Shown here in pieces: positions 25,279-33,477 of a stretch of 35,830 nucleotides of DNA; position 1 is the stretch's first letter; each line of letters starts with the position of its first letter. Below the pieces are notes generated by a model that was given only the letters and a program-made list of their open reading frames with translations, did not search any database and had not been told where the DNA came from. The position numbers were made by a program, and so were the translations under genes. Source of the stretch: Pseudomonadota bacterium (GTDB lineage Bacteria; Pseudomonadota; Alphaproteobacteria; Rhodobacterales; Rhodobacteraceae); NCBI GenBank assembly GCA_021813365.1, contig JAKALB010000011.1, forward strand, positions 1 through 35,830. Direction: 5' to 3'.

Positions 25279-28169
25279 CACTCCGCCGCGGCGATGCGAC
25301 GCGAGCGGGCGGCGAAGGCGTTATACTCCTCCTGCCATTCCGTCGGGCCGTTCGAAGGCGAAACCTGGACTGCCGTCACCTTGTATTCCGGGCAGTTGGT
25401 GGCCCAATCCGAATAATCGGTCGTAATCACGTTGGCCTGGGTTTCGGGGTGATGGAAGGTGGTGTAGACCACGCCCGGATTTACCCGGTCGGTCAGCGCG
25501 GCGCGCAGGGTCGTCTCGCCGGAACGCGAGGCAAGCCGGACGAGCTGACCATCCCTGATGCCACGCACTTCGGCATCATGCGGGTGGATTTCCAGCACAT
25601 CCTCGTCATGCCAGACCACGTTTTCGGTGCGTCGGGTCTGGGCACCGACGTTATATTGCGAAAGGATCCGCCCGGTGGTCAGCAACAGCGGGAAGCGGGG
25701 ACCGGTCCGTTCGTCCGTCGCCACATATTCGGTGTTGATGAACCTGCCCTTGCCGCGCACGAAACCGTCGACATGCATCAGCGGCGTGCCCTCGGGCGCA
25801 GCCTCGTTGCAGGGCCACTGGACCGAGCCCTTCTCCTCGAGAAGCGCATAGTTCACCCCGGCAAAGCTGGGTGTGGTCAGGGCGATTTCGTCCATGATCT
25901 GGCTGGGGTGGGTGTAGGTCCAGCCTGCGCCCCCCGTCTTGCCCAACATCGCGTTGGCCAGCATCTGGGTCACTTCCCAGTCGGCATAGCCGGTCTTCGG
26001 TGCCATCACCTTGCGCACGCGGTTGATGCGGCGTTCGGCGTTGGTGAAGGTTCCGTCCTTTTCCAGGAAGGTCGAGCCAGGCAGGAAGACATGCGCATAG
26101 TTCGCGGTTTCGTTCAGGAACAGGTCGTGGACGATCACGCAATCCATCGCCGCCAGTCCGGCTGCGACATGCTTGGTGTCGGGGTCGGATTGCAGGATAT
26201 CCTCACCCTGGATGTAGATGCCCTTGAACGTGCCTTCCACGGCGGCGTCCAGCATGTTGGGAATGCGCAGACCCGGCTCGCTGTCGATCTCGACCCCCCA
26301 GACTTTCTGGAACACCTCGCGGACAGCATCGTTCTTGACGTGGCGATAGCCCGGCAGTTCGTGCGGGAAGGATCCCATGTCGCAAGAGCCCTGCACGTTG
26401 TTCTGGCCGCGCAACGGGTTCACGCCCACACCCGGACGACCGATGTTGCCGGTCAGCATGGCCAGGTTGGCGATGCCGATGACCGTGGTCGATCCCTGGC
26501 TGTGTTCGGTCACGCCCAGACCATAATAGATCGCACCATTGCCGCCACGGGCATAGGTGCGGGCCGCAGCGCGCAGTTCCTGCGCCGGAACGCCGGTCAG
26601 GATCTGCACCGCTTCGGGCGAATGATGCGGCTGGCTGATGAACTCGGCATAGTCCTGGAATTCATCCCAGTCGCAGCGGTTGCGGATGAAGTCTTCGTTG
26701 AACAGGCCCTCGGTCACGATCACATGCGCCATCGCGGAGACCACGGCGACGTTGGTGCCGGGGGTCAGGGCCAGATGATGATCGGCCTTGATGTGCGGGC
26801 CGTCGACCATCTCGGTCCGGCGCGGGTCGATGACGATCAGCTTGGCGCCCTGGCGCAGGCGCTTTTTCAGCCGGCTGGCAAAGACCGGGTGGGCGGCGGC
26901 GGGGTTGGCACCGATGATCACGGCGACATCGGTGTATTCGACGCTGTCGAAATCCTGTGTGCCGGCGCTGGTGCCAAAGGTCTGGCCCAGGCCATAGCCG
27001 GTGGGCGAATGACAGACCCGGGCACAGGTGTCGGTGTTGTTGTTGCGAAACACCGCCCGGGCCAGCTTCTGCACCAGATAGGTTTCTTCATTGGTGCAGC
27101 GAGACGAGGTGATGACGCCCACCGCATGCCGGCCATGGGTATCGATGATGCGCTTCATCCGGCTGGCGGCATGGTCCATGGCCTCGGCCCAGGAGACGAC
27201 CCTCCAGGGCTCGTCGATCGAGTCACGGATCATCGGCTCGAGGATGCGGTCCTGGTGGTTGGCATAGCCCCAGGCGAAGCGGCCCTTCACGCAGCTGTGG
27301 CCGCGATTGGCACGCCCATGCTTGTAGGGCGTCATGCGGACCAGTTCGTCGCCACGCAGTTCGGCCTTGAAAGAGCAGCCGACACCGCAATAGGCGCAGG
27401 TGGTGATGACCTCACGCTTGGGCGTGCCCAGTTCGATGACGGATTTTTCCTGCAAGGTCGCGGTCGGGCAGGCCTGAACGCAGGCGCCGCAACTGACGCA
27501 TTCCGACGACAGGAAGTTGTCCGAGCCCATGCCGGCCGAAACCCGGCTGTCAAAGCCCCGCCCCTCGATCGTCAGGGCGAAGGTGCCCTGCACTTCCTCG
27601 CAGGCGCGCACGCAGCGGCTGCAGACAATGCATTTGGCCGGATCATAGGTGAAATACGGGTTGGAATCGTCCTTGGGCAGCCACTGCGGATTGGCCTGGC
27701 CAGAGCTGTCCCTGGCGCGGAAATGGGTCTCGACCGCCTCATAGCGCACATCGCGCAGGCCGACGGCGCCAGCCATGTCCTGCAACTCGCAGTCGCCATT
27801 GGCCGCGCAGGTCAGGCAATCCAGCGGGTGGTCGCTGATGTAGAGTTCCATCACCCCCTTGCGCAGCTGTTCCAGCCTGCCGGTCTGCGTGTGCACCTTC
27901 AGGCCCGGGGCAACCGGGGTGGTGCAGGAGGCCGGGGTGCCGGGACGGCCTTCGATCTCGACCAGGCAAAGACGGCAGGAACCGAAGGCATCGAGACTGT
28001 CGGTGGCGCAAAGCTTCGGCACCTGGATGCCGATTTCCGCCGCCGCCCGCATGATCGAGGTGCCTTCCGGCACGGTGACGTCAAAGCCGTCGATGGTCAG
28101 GCTGACCATGGTCTTGGCGCGGCTGGCCGGGGTGCCGAAGTCGCGGTCAGGGAGGATGAAGTCCTTCAT
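25278..28169 (-). CDS. fdsA: NAD-dependent formate dehydrogenase, molybdenum subunit alpha
   Basis: The 963-residue catalytic subunit oxidises formate to CO2 at a bis-MGD molybdenum centre. Order: N-terminal 2Fe-2S (C54, C65, C68, C82), a His-ligated 4Fe-4S (HPLDCLTCAANGDC), two ferredoxin 4Fe-4S motifs (CIVCSRCVRAC, CVSCGACVQAC), a further cluster (CAYCGVGC), then the Mo domain. Counting codons, Cys386-His387 (ARVCHSPTGYG) and Arg587 (PLRGQNNVQG) sit at the numbers known as active-site residues in R. capsulatus FdsA. It is a cysteine enzyme, not selenocysteine. Coupled by 4 bp to the DUF4287 gene and by 1 bp to fdhD. Confidence 0.97.
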   Translation of the reverse strand: MKDFILPDRDFGTPASRAKTMVSLTIDGFDVTVPEGTSIMRAAAEIGIQVPKLCATDSLDAFGSCRLCLVEIEGRPGTPASCTTPVAPGLKVHTQTGRLEQLRKGVMELYISDHPLDCLTCAANGDCELQDMAGAVGLRDVRYEAVETHFRARDSSGQANPQWLPKDDSNPYFTYDPAKCIVCSRCVRACEEVQGTFALTIEGRGFDSRVSAGMGSDNFLSSECVSCGACVQACPTATLQEKSVIELGTPKREVITTCAYCGVGCSFKAELRGDELVRMTPYKHGRANRGHSCVKGRFAWGYANHQDRILEPMIRDSIDEPWRVVSWAEAMDHAASRMKRIIDTHGRHAVGVITSSRCTNEETYLVQKLARAVFRNNNTDTCARVCHSPTGYGLGQTFGTSAGTQDFDSVEYTDVAVIIGANPAAAHPVFASRLKKRLRQGAKLIVIDPRRTEMVDGPHIKADHHLALTPGTNVAVVSAMAHVIVTEGLFNEDFIRNRCDWDEFQDYAEFISQPHHSPEAVQILTGVPAQELRAAARTYARGGNGAIYYGLGVTEHSQGSTTVIGIANLAMLTGNIGRPGVGVNPLRGQNNVQGSCDMGSFPHELPGYRHVKNDAVREVFQKVWGVEIDSEPGLRIPNMLDAAVEGTFKGIYIQGEDILQSDPDTKHVAAGLAAMDCVIVHDLFLNETANYAHVFLPGSTFLEKDGTFTNAERRINRVRKVMAPKTGYADWEVTQMLANAMLGKTGGAGWTYTHPSQIMDEIALTTPSFAGVNYALLEEKGSVQWPCNEAAPEGTPLMHVDGFVRGKGRFINTEYVATDERTGPRFPLLLTTGRILSQYNVGAQTRRTENVVWHDEDVLEIHPHDAEVRGIRDGQLVRLASRSGETTLRAALTDRVNPGVVYTTFHHPETQANVITTDYSDWATNCPEYKVTAVQVSPSNGPTEWQEEYNAFAARSRRIAAAE

Positions 28170-28381
28170 TTGGCAACCTTTTTCTTGGCCAACTGATGGG
28201 CGACGATGGCATTCGCATGGTCATGGCCCATCCCATGAGTGTCTTTCAGGAAGCTGACCACAGCCATGTGCGGCTGATCCAGCCTGTCGGCGATCAGGTC
28301 GAACCAGTGCTGCATGGGCTGGCCGTATTTCCTCTCGATCGAGGGGAAATAGCTCGCCGGGCCCTGAACCCTGTCTGTCAT
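28166..28381 (-). CDS. DUF4287-domain small protein within the fds operon
   Basis: The 71-residue protein contains a DUF4287-like helical pattern: SIERKYGQPMQHWFDLIADR, then FLKDTHGMGHDHANAIV with the family's GHxHAxA motif, and a basic tail AKKKVAK. It overlaps fdsB and fdsA by 4 bp each (ATGA), so it is translated in step with the two main subunits. R. capsulatus fds is usually described as fdsGBACD without it. No function is known; an assembly or cofactor-related role is only a guess from position. Confidence 0.8.
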   Translation of the reverse strand: MTDRVQGPASYFPSIERKYGQPMQHWFDLIADRLDQPHMAVVSFLKDTHGMGHDHANAIVAHQLAKKKVAK

Positions 28382-29904
28382 TCGGCGGCCTCCTTCTCAT
28401 AGAGGAAGTCGTCGCCGAAATGGGTCAGCGCCGACATGACCGGATAGGGGGTAAAGCCGCCCAGCGCGCAGAGCGAGCCGGACTTCATCGTGTTGCACAG
28501 GTCGATCAGCAGCGGCGTGGCCGCGATGTCACCCCTGGCGATGCGGTCGATGGTTTCCACGCCACGCACCGCGCCGATCCGGCAGGGGGTGCATTTGCCG
28601 CAGCTTTCGATGGCGCAGAACTCCATGGCAAAGCGGGCCATGTCCAGCATGTCGGTGGTGTCGTCAAACACCGACAGGCCGGCGTGGCCGATCAGACCGT
28701 CCTTGCCTGCGAACTCCTCATAGCCGAAGGGCGTGTCGAACAGGCTGCGCGGGAAATAGGCGCCAAGCGGGCCACCCACCTGCACCGCCTTGACCGGGCG
28801 GCCGCTGGCGGTGCCGCCGCCGATCGTGTCGACAATCTCGCCCAGGGTCAGGCCAAAGGCCACTTCGTAGAGCCCGCCATGCCGGACATTTCCGGCGATC
28901 TGCAGCGGAATCGTGCCCCGCGACCGGCCCAGGCCGAACGCCTTGTAGAAGGCCGCGCCCCGCTCGAAGATCACCGGCACCGTCGCCAGCGAGATCACGT
29001 TGTTGACGACGGTCGGCTTGCCCAGAAAACCCTGCAGCGCCGGCAGCGGCGGCTTGGCGCGCACGACGCCCCGCTTGCCCTCCAGACTGTTCAGCAGGCT
29101 GGTTTCCTCGCCGCAGACATAGGCCCCGGCTCCGACTCGGATCTCGATGTCAAAGGCCGGGCCGCGGCCCAGAACCCTGGTGCCCAGCACGCCCTCTTCC
29201 CGGGCGATGCGGCAGGCGTCCTGCATCACGCGAATGGCGACGGGGTATTCCGAGCGGATGTAGACAAAGCCCCTGGTCGCCCCGCAGGCCAGGCCGGCGA
29301 TGGTCATGCCCTCGATCAGGGTGAAAGGATCGCCCTCCATCAGCATGCGGTCGGCAAAGGTGGCGCTGTCGCCCTCGTCCGCGTTGCACACGATGTATTT
29401 CTGGTCGGCCCGCGCCTCGCTGACCGTCTTCCATTTGATTCCGGTGGGAAAGCCGGCGCCGCCCCGGCCGCGCAGACCGGAATCGGTGACTTCGGCGACC
29501 ATCGCCGCCGGCTCCATCGCCAGGGCGCGCTCCAGGCCCTTCAGACCTCCATGCGCCCGGTAATCGTCCAGCGAAAGCGGGTCGATCACACCGACACGGG
29601 CAAAGGTCAGGCGGGTCTGACCCTTCATCCAGGGCAGATCTTCGGTCTTGCCCAGCGCCTTGGGGTGCTGCGACAGATCGCCGAACAGCGCCGGCACATC
29701 GGCAAGCGTCATCGGGCCGAAGGCCAGCCGCCCTTCCGGCGTTTCCACCTCGGCCAGCGGCTCCAGCCAGACCATGCCCCGGCTGCCGTTGCGGACCAGG
29801 GTCACATGCACGCCCCTGGCCCTGGCATGGGCATGGATCGCGGCGGCGATCTCGTCGGCTCCCAGGGCCACGGCGGCACTGTCCAGCGGCAGGTAGATCT
29901 TCAT
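28378..29904 (-). CDS. fdsB: NAD-dependent formate dehydrogenase, FMN/NADH subunit beta
   Basis: The 508-residue NuoF-like subunit passes electrons from the clusters through FMN to NAD. Seen are the FMN loop GLRGRGGAGFPTG (143-155), YIVCNADEGDSATF, the NADH site GAGAYVCGEETSLLNSLEG, and the 4Fe-4S motif C435-x2-C438-x2-C441 (ESCGKCTPC) with the fourth Cys near 481 (SLCALGG). The N-terminal 90 residues hold no cysteine, so no extra cluster is expected there. It overlaps fdsG and the DUF4287 gene by 4 bp each. Confidence 0.95.
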   Translation of the reverse strand: MKIYLPLDSAAVALGADEIAAAIHAHARARGVHVTLVRNGSRGMVWLEPLAEVETPEGRLAFGPMTLADVPALFGDLSQHPKALGKTEDLPWMKGQTRLTFARVGVIDPLSLDDYRAHGGLKGLERALAMEPAAMVAEVTDSGLRGRGGAGFPTGIKWKTVSEARADQKYIVCNADEGDSATFADRMLMEGDPFTLIEGMTIAGLACGATRGFVYIRSEYPVAIRVMQDACRIAREEGVLGTRVLGRGPAFDIEIRVGAGAYVCGEETSLLNSLEGKRGVVRAKPPLPALQGFLGKPTVVNNVISLATVPVIFERGAAFYKAFGLGRSRGTIPLQIAGNVRHGGLYEVAFGLTLGEIVDTIGGGTASGRPVKAVQVGGPLGAYFPRSLFDTPFGYEEFAGKDGLIGHAGLSVFDDTTDMLDMARFAMEFCAIESCGKCTPCRIGAVRGVETIDRIARGDIAATPLLIDLCNTMKSGSLCALGGFTPYPVMSALTHFGDDFLYEKEAAE

Positions 29905-30368
29905 TCCAGCCCCTCCACGATCGCGTCGATCCGGGCTTCGTCCACCCGGCCCACCAGCCGGCCATCAACCAGCGCCGCCGGCCCGCAGGCGCACAGGCCG
30001 AGGCAGAACACCGGCTCCAGCGTCACCCGCCCGTCCGCGGTCGTTTCATGGAAATCGACGCCCAGACGCGTCTTGACATGGCGCGCCACCCGGTCGGCGC
30101 CAACGCTCTTGCAGGCCTCGGCCCGGCAGAGCTTCACCACATGGGCCCCGGCAGGCCTGGTGCGGAAATCGTGATAGAAACTGACAACGCCATGCACTTC
30201 GGCCCGGCTCAGGTTCAGCCCCCGGGCGATCACCGGCAGCGCCGCTTCCGGCACATGACCGAAATCAGCCTGGATATCGTGCAGGATCGGCAGCAGCGCG
30301 CCTTCGCGCCCCTTGTGGCGGGCCAGAATCTCCTCGACCTGCTGGGTCACGGCATCGGAATCAAGCAT
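29901..30368 (-). CDS. fdsG: NAD-dependent formate dehydrogenase, 2Fe-2S subunit gamma
   Basis: The 155-residue NuoE-like subunit binds one 2Fe-2S cluster through C81, C86, C122 and C126 (LCRAEACKSVG and VFCLGLCACGP). The HGVVSFYHDFRTRPAG segment is typical of the family. The ATG at 30368 is chosen because GAGG lies 5 to 6 bp upstream and homology starts there. It is the first gene of the operon; the promoter region in front carries a pair of candidate regulator sites. Confidence 0.94.
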   Translation of the reverse strand: MLDSDAVTQQVEEILARHKGREGALLPILHDIQADFGHVPEAALPVIARGLNLSRAEVHGVVSFYHDFRTRPAGAHVVKLCRAEACKSVGADRVARHVKTRLGVDFHETTADGRVTLEPVFCLGLCACGPAALVDGRLVGRVDEARIDAIVEGLE

Positions 30369-30406
30369 GGAAACCTCGTGAAGCTTGCCCCGTCCTCTAC
30401 GCCAAG

Positions 30407-30463
30407 TGATAGACAAATCAATACCGTTATCCCGTCATTTGATAGACATGACCTATCAATACC
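30407..30463 (-). promoter_or_regulatory. Twin operator-like boxes upstream of fdsG
   Basis: On the fds coding strand two copies of GGTATTGAT followed by TGTCTATCA occur: the distal one at 30463-30440 with a 6-bp spacer and the proximal one at 30425-30407 with a 1-bp spacer. The distal copy contains a perfect dyad, TTGATAG, 7 bp, CTATCAA (30439-30459). The centres lie about 33 bp apart, near three helical turns. This fits the recognition-plus-activation site layout of LysR regulators, and a LysR gene is next door. The core promoter itself was not identified. Confidence 0.6.
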
Positions 30464-30469
30464 TGCCTG

Positions 30470-30522
30470 CTTTCGCCTTGCCGCAAATATCCCACGGGGG
30501 TCCGGGGGTGTGAAACCCCCGG
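30470..30522 (-). repeat. Intergenic repeat copy 3 (hairpin plus conserved tail)
   Basis: Read on the minus strand directly behind the lysR stop: hairpin (30522-30502), CCCCCG, then GGGATATTTGCGGCAAGGCG and AAAG ending at 30470. It differs from the copy at 18096-18148 at only a few positions. Here it separates lysR from the fds promoter on the same strand. Confidence 0.8.
30502..30522 (-). terminator. Hairpin after the lysR gene
   Basis: A perfect 8-bp stem (CCGGGGGT, 30502-30509, with ACCCCCGG, 30515-30522) with a 5-nt loop starts 4 bp after the lysR stop. No U-run follows. It would isolate lysR transcription from the fds operon. Confidence 0.6.
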
Positions 30523-30526
30523 CGCC

Positions 30527-31417
30527 TCAGCCGGCGTGGCGGGCACCATAGCGCACCGCCTCGTCCAGCAGCGCGGCCAGAACCGGGGTCTGCGGCTCGC
30601 GCCGCGGCGCGATCAGGCCCACGGAATGTTCGGCCTCGGGCTGGACGATGGGGATGGCCACCAGGCCCTGACCTTCGAACATCGCCGCCAGGCCGCGTGG
30701 CACGACCGACGACCAGCGCCCCGATTTCACATGCGAAATCAGCGCGATGGTCGAGTTCGATTCGATCGTCGGCTCCACTTTCAGCCCGGCCTCGGCCAGC
30801 AGGCCGTTCACGATCCGCCGGTTCTGCATGTCGCCGGTCAACAGGCACAACGGCTCCACCGCCACCTCGGCCCAGGTCACTTGCGGCCTGTCGGCCAGGG
30901 CCGAAGCCGGAGTGCAGAGAAAGCGGTAATATTCGACATAGAGCGGCACCTGCGTCACGCGCCCCAGCGGTTCGTTGTCCAGATAGGTGATGCCCGCATC
31001 CAGTTCCAGGCTGTCGATCCCGTCCTGTATCTCGACCGAAGTGCGCGACAATATGGTGATGCGCAGGTTCGGATGCCTGGTCAGAAAGGGCGTCGTCAGT
31101 ATCGACACCATCGACAAGGCGGTCGGAATCACGCCCAGCCGCAACAGGCCGGACAGGCCGCGATGCACGGTGCGCATTTCATCCTTCATCGCGCGCATGT
31201 CGCCCACGATGCGCCGCGCCCAGTCCAGCACGCGCTGGCCCTCCGGCGTCAGGCCCTGATACCGCGCCCCGCGGTAGACCAGCTGCACGCCCAGCTGATC
31301 CTCCAGCTGGCGGATGGCCGAGCTGAGTGAGGGCTGCGTGACGCCACAGGCCGCCGCGGCGCGGCCGAAATGGCGCTCCTGGGCCAGTGCGATGAACATT
31401 TCCAGCTTGTCGACCAT
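30527..31417 (-). CDS. LysR-family transcriptional regulator, probable fds regulator
   Basis: The 296-residue protein has the N-terminal winged helix (residues 1-60: HFGRAAAACGVTQPSLSSAIRQLE) and a two-lobed effector domain from about residue 90. It lies directly upstream of, and in the same direction as, the formate dehydrogenase operon, with 158 bp between that hold the twin boxes. No such box is seen in the 81 bp before its own start, so self-regulation through that motif is not supported. Formate or a C1 signal as effector is an inference from context. Confidence 0.9.
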   Translation of the reverse strand: MVDKLEMFIALAQERHFGRAAAACGVTQPSLSSAIRQLEDQLGVQLVYRGARYQGLTPEGQRVLDWARRIVGDMRAMKDEMRTVHRGLSGLLRLGVIPTALSMVSILTTPFLTRHPNLRITILSRTSVEIQDGIDSLELDAGITYLDNEPLGRVTQVPLYVEYYRFLCTPASALADRPQVTWAEVAVEPLCLLTGDMQNRRIVNGLLAEAGLKVEPTIESNSTIALISHVKSGRWSSVVPRGLAAMFEGQGLVAIPIVQPEAEHSVGLIAPRREPQTPVLAALLDEAVRYGARHAG

Positions 31418-31498
31418 GCGGCCAGCCTGCCGGGGATTTCCGTGCCGCGCAATGGTTCAGGCTTGCCGGGGGGGCCGGTCGCGCTTACCTCTGACCGC

Positions 31499-32290
31499 AT
31501 GTTGCGCTTCATCCCCTTTGTTCCCAAGCCGCCGCTGATTGCCGTGGTGCGGCTGACCGGCATGATCTCCTCGGGACGGGGCCTGTCGGACCAATCGGTC
31601 GCGCCCCTGATCGAGCGGGCGTTTTCGCGCGGCAGGCCGCTGGCGGTGGCGCTGGTCATCAACTCGCCCGGCGGATCGCCGGTGCAATCCAGCCTGATCG
31701 CGGCGCGCGTGCGGCGGCTGGCGGCAGAGAAGAAACTGCCGGTCCATGCCTTTGTCGAGGATGTTGCGGCTTCGGGCGGCTATTGGCTGGCCTGCGCGGC
31801 CGATCACATCTGGGTGGATGACAGTTCGATTCTGGGCAGCATCGGGGTGATTTCGGCCAGTTTCGGCTTTGACCAGTGGATGTCCCGCCAGGGTGTCGAA
31901 CGGCGGGTGATCACGGCCGGGGCCAACAAGAGCTTCGGCGACCCGTTCCTGCCGCAGAAACCGGAAGACGTGGAGCGGATCAAGGCGCTACAGGCACCGA
32001 TCCATCGCGCCTTCATCGATCATGTGACGGTGCGCCGGGGCGGGCGGTTGCAGCAGGGGGTCGATCTGTTCAACGCCGATGTCTTCGTGGGCGCGCGGGC
32101 GGTGCAGGTGGGGCTGGCCGACGGGATCGGCCATCTGGTGCCGAAGATGAAAGAGCTTTACGGCGAGAAACTGCGGTTTGCGGTGTCGGCCCCGCGGCGC
32201 GGCCTGCTCGGCCGGTTCGGATTCGGTCTGGCGTCCGAGATGCTGGGCGCGATGGAGGAGCGGATCGCCTTCGACCGCTATGGAGTCTGA
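31499..32290 (+). CDS. S49-family serine peptidase (SppA-like)
   Basis: The 263-residue protein has the S49 signal-peptide-peptidase fold. Catalytic residues are S92 (VAASGGYWLACAAD) and K144 (GANKSFGDPFLP); NSPGGSPVQSS and SSILGSIGVI are also typical. The length fits the single-domain (short) SppA type. It has no clear N-terminal membrane segment, so it may be peripheral or cytosolic. No good ribosome binding site is seen before the ATG at 31499. It begins a run with a small membrane protein and an SDR. Confidence 0.87.
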   Translation: MLRFIPFVPKPPLIAVVRLTGMISSGRGLSDQSVAPLIERAFSRGRPLAVALVINSPGGSPVQSSLIAARVRRLAAEKKLPVHAFVEDVAASGGYWLACAADHIWVDDSSILGSIGVISASFGFDQWMSRQGVERRVITAGANKSFGDPFLPQKPEDVERIKALQAPIHRAFIDHVTVRRGGRLQQGVDLFNADVFVGARAVQVGLADGIGHLVPKMKELYGEKLRFAVSAPRRGLLGRFGFGLASEMLGAMEERIAFDRYGV

Positions 32291-32291
32291 C

Positions 32292-32468
32292 ATGGTCAAG
32301 GCGGTGATCCTGTTCCTGGTGGTGATGGCGGCGATCGCCCTGATCGGCAATGCCATCGCGCCGGGCAGTTTCTGGCGGCGGCTCGGCAAGGCAACCGGCA
32401 TGCGGCGCTGCGCCCGATGCGGGCGCCCGATGCTCGGCAAGACCTGCGATTGCGGGAACCGTCCCTGA
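32292..32468 (+). CDS. Small membrane protein with a C-terminal zinc-ribbon-like tail
   Basis: The 58-residue protein has one membrane helix (residues 4-23, AVILFLVVMAAIALIGNAIA) and then a cytosolic-looking basic tail with C40-x2-C43-x8-C52-x-C54, a short zinc-ribbon pattern. GGAG lies 6 bp before the ATG at 32292, which begins 1 bp after the peptidase stop; the stop shares one base with the SDR start. I do not recognise a named family. The tight packing argues that it is real and co-translated with its neighbours. Confidence 0.75.
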   Translation: MVKAVILFLVVMAAIALIGNAIAPGSFWRRLGKATGMRRCARCGRPMLGKTCDCGNRP

Positions 32469-33244
32469 TGCGGGCGCTGGTGACCGGCGGGGCCAGGCGC
32501 ATCGGGCGCGAGATCGCGTTGTATCTGGCACGGCGCGGGCATGACGTGGCGGTGCAGTATGCCACATCGGCCACCGAGGCCGGAGAGGTTGTCGCGGCGA
32601 TCCGCGCGCTGGGCCGGCAGGGGGTGGCCCTGCAGGCCGACCTGCTGGACTGGGACGCGACCGAGGCTCTGGTGCCGGCGGCGGCGCGGGCGCTGGGCGG
32701 GCCCCTGACAGTTCTGGTCAACAACGCCTCGATCTTCGACTATGACAACATTCGCACCGCGACGCGGGCCAGCTGGGAGCGGCACATGGGTTCGAACCTG
32801 CGTGCGCCGTTGCAGCTGATCCAGGGCTTTGCCGCCCAGGTGCCCAGGGCGGTGCCCGATGCCGACGGCGAGCCGGTGGCACAGGGGCTGGTGGTCAACA
32901 TGATCGACCAGAGGGTGTGGAAACTGACCCCCGAATTCATGACCTATACCCTGGCGAAGAGCGGCTTGTGGACGTTGACCCAGACGGCGGCTCAGGCGCT
33001 GGCGCCGGATGTGCGGGTCAATGGCATCGGTCCGGGGCCCACGATGCAGGGCGCGCGGCAATCGGCCAGCCACTTTGCCCGGCAGCGCGCCGCGACCGTG
33101 CTCAAGCGCGGGGCCGGGGCGGCGGATGTCGCCGTGGCGCTTGGATTTTTCCTTGATTCGCCCGGTGTGACCGGCCAGATGATCGCCGTGGATGGCGGCC
33201 AGCATCTGGGCTGGCAGACCCCGGATGTGCTGGGGGTCGAGTGA
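32468..33244 (+). CDS. Short-chain dehydrogenase, pteridine-reductase/FolM-like
   Basis: The 258-residue SDR has TGGARRIGREIA (the RR variant of the TGxxxGxG loop common in pteridine reductases), NNASIF and a catalytic triad D147, Y160, K164. The usual Ser is replaced by Asp 13 residues before Tyr, the same spacing as D181-Y194-K198 in Leishmania PTR1 and as in E. coli FolM. This suggests reduction of a dihydropterin or dihydrofolate with NADPH, but the substrate is inferred. Coupled by TGATG to the small zinc-ribbon gene. A C-terminal GVTGQMIAVDGGQHLGW is typical. Confidence 0.85.
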   Translation: MRALVTGGARRIGREIALYLARRGHDVAVQYATSATEAGEVVAAIRALGRQGVALQADLLDWDATEALVPAAARALGGPLTVLVNNASIFDYDNIRTATRASWERHMGSNLRAPLQLIQGFAAQVPRAVPDADGEPVAQGLVVNMIDQRVWKLTPEFMTYTLAKSGLWTLTQTAAQALAPDVRVNGIGPGPTMQGARQSASHFARQRAATVLKRGAGAADVAVALGFFLDSPGVTGQMIAVDGGQHLGWQTPDVLGVE

Positions 33245-33357
33245 GCCGCAAGGTCGGGTCCGCAAGTTGTCCACTTTCGACCTGGCCTTCATGTGGCTGT
33301 TACAAATTCCTCTTGGATTTCAGTCCTTTGCCGTGTGGACAAAAATCTTTCCTTTGA

Positions 33358-33370
33358 AATCAACACCTTG
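33358..33370 (+). promoter_or_regulatory. IHF consensus site
   Basis: The sequence AATCAACACCTTG fits WATCAANNNNTTR at every position. It lies between the DnaA boxes at 33334-33342 and 33455-33463, inside AT-rich DNA. Binding is not shown. Confidence 0.5.
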
Positions 33371-33454
33371 AGAAAATGCCTAATTTTTGGGCATCCCGAG
33401 GAAATGGCCCCAGATCAAGGAAAAAACCGCTCTGCCCAAAACTTCTCCATAAGG

Positions 33455-33477
33455 TTATCCACAGAAAGTGTGGATGC
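33455..33477. promoter_or_regulatory. Inverted pair of DnaA boxes
   Basis: A perfect TTATCCACA (33455-33463, plus strand) faces GCATCCACA (33477-33469, minus strand, two mismatches). The shared cores form a 7-bp inverted repeat with a 5-bp spacer. Confidence 0.55.

Noticed and set aside
25449-28196. Long plus-strand open frame (915 codons) opposite fdsA
   Set aside because: It is a shadow of fdsA, which has complete family motifs; the shadow has none.
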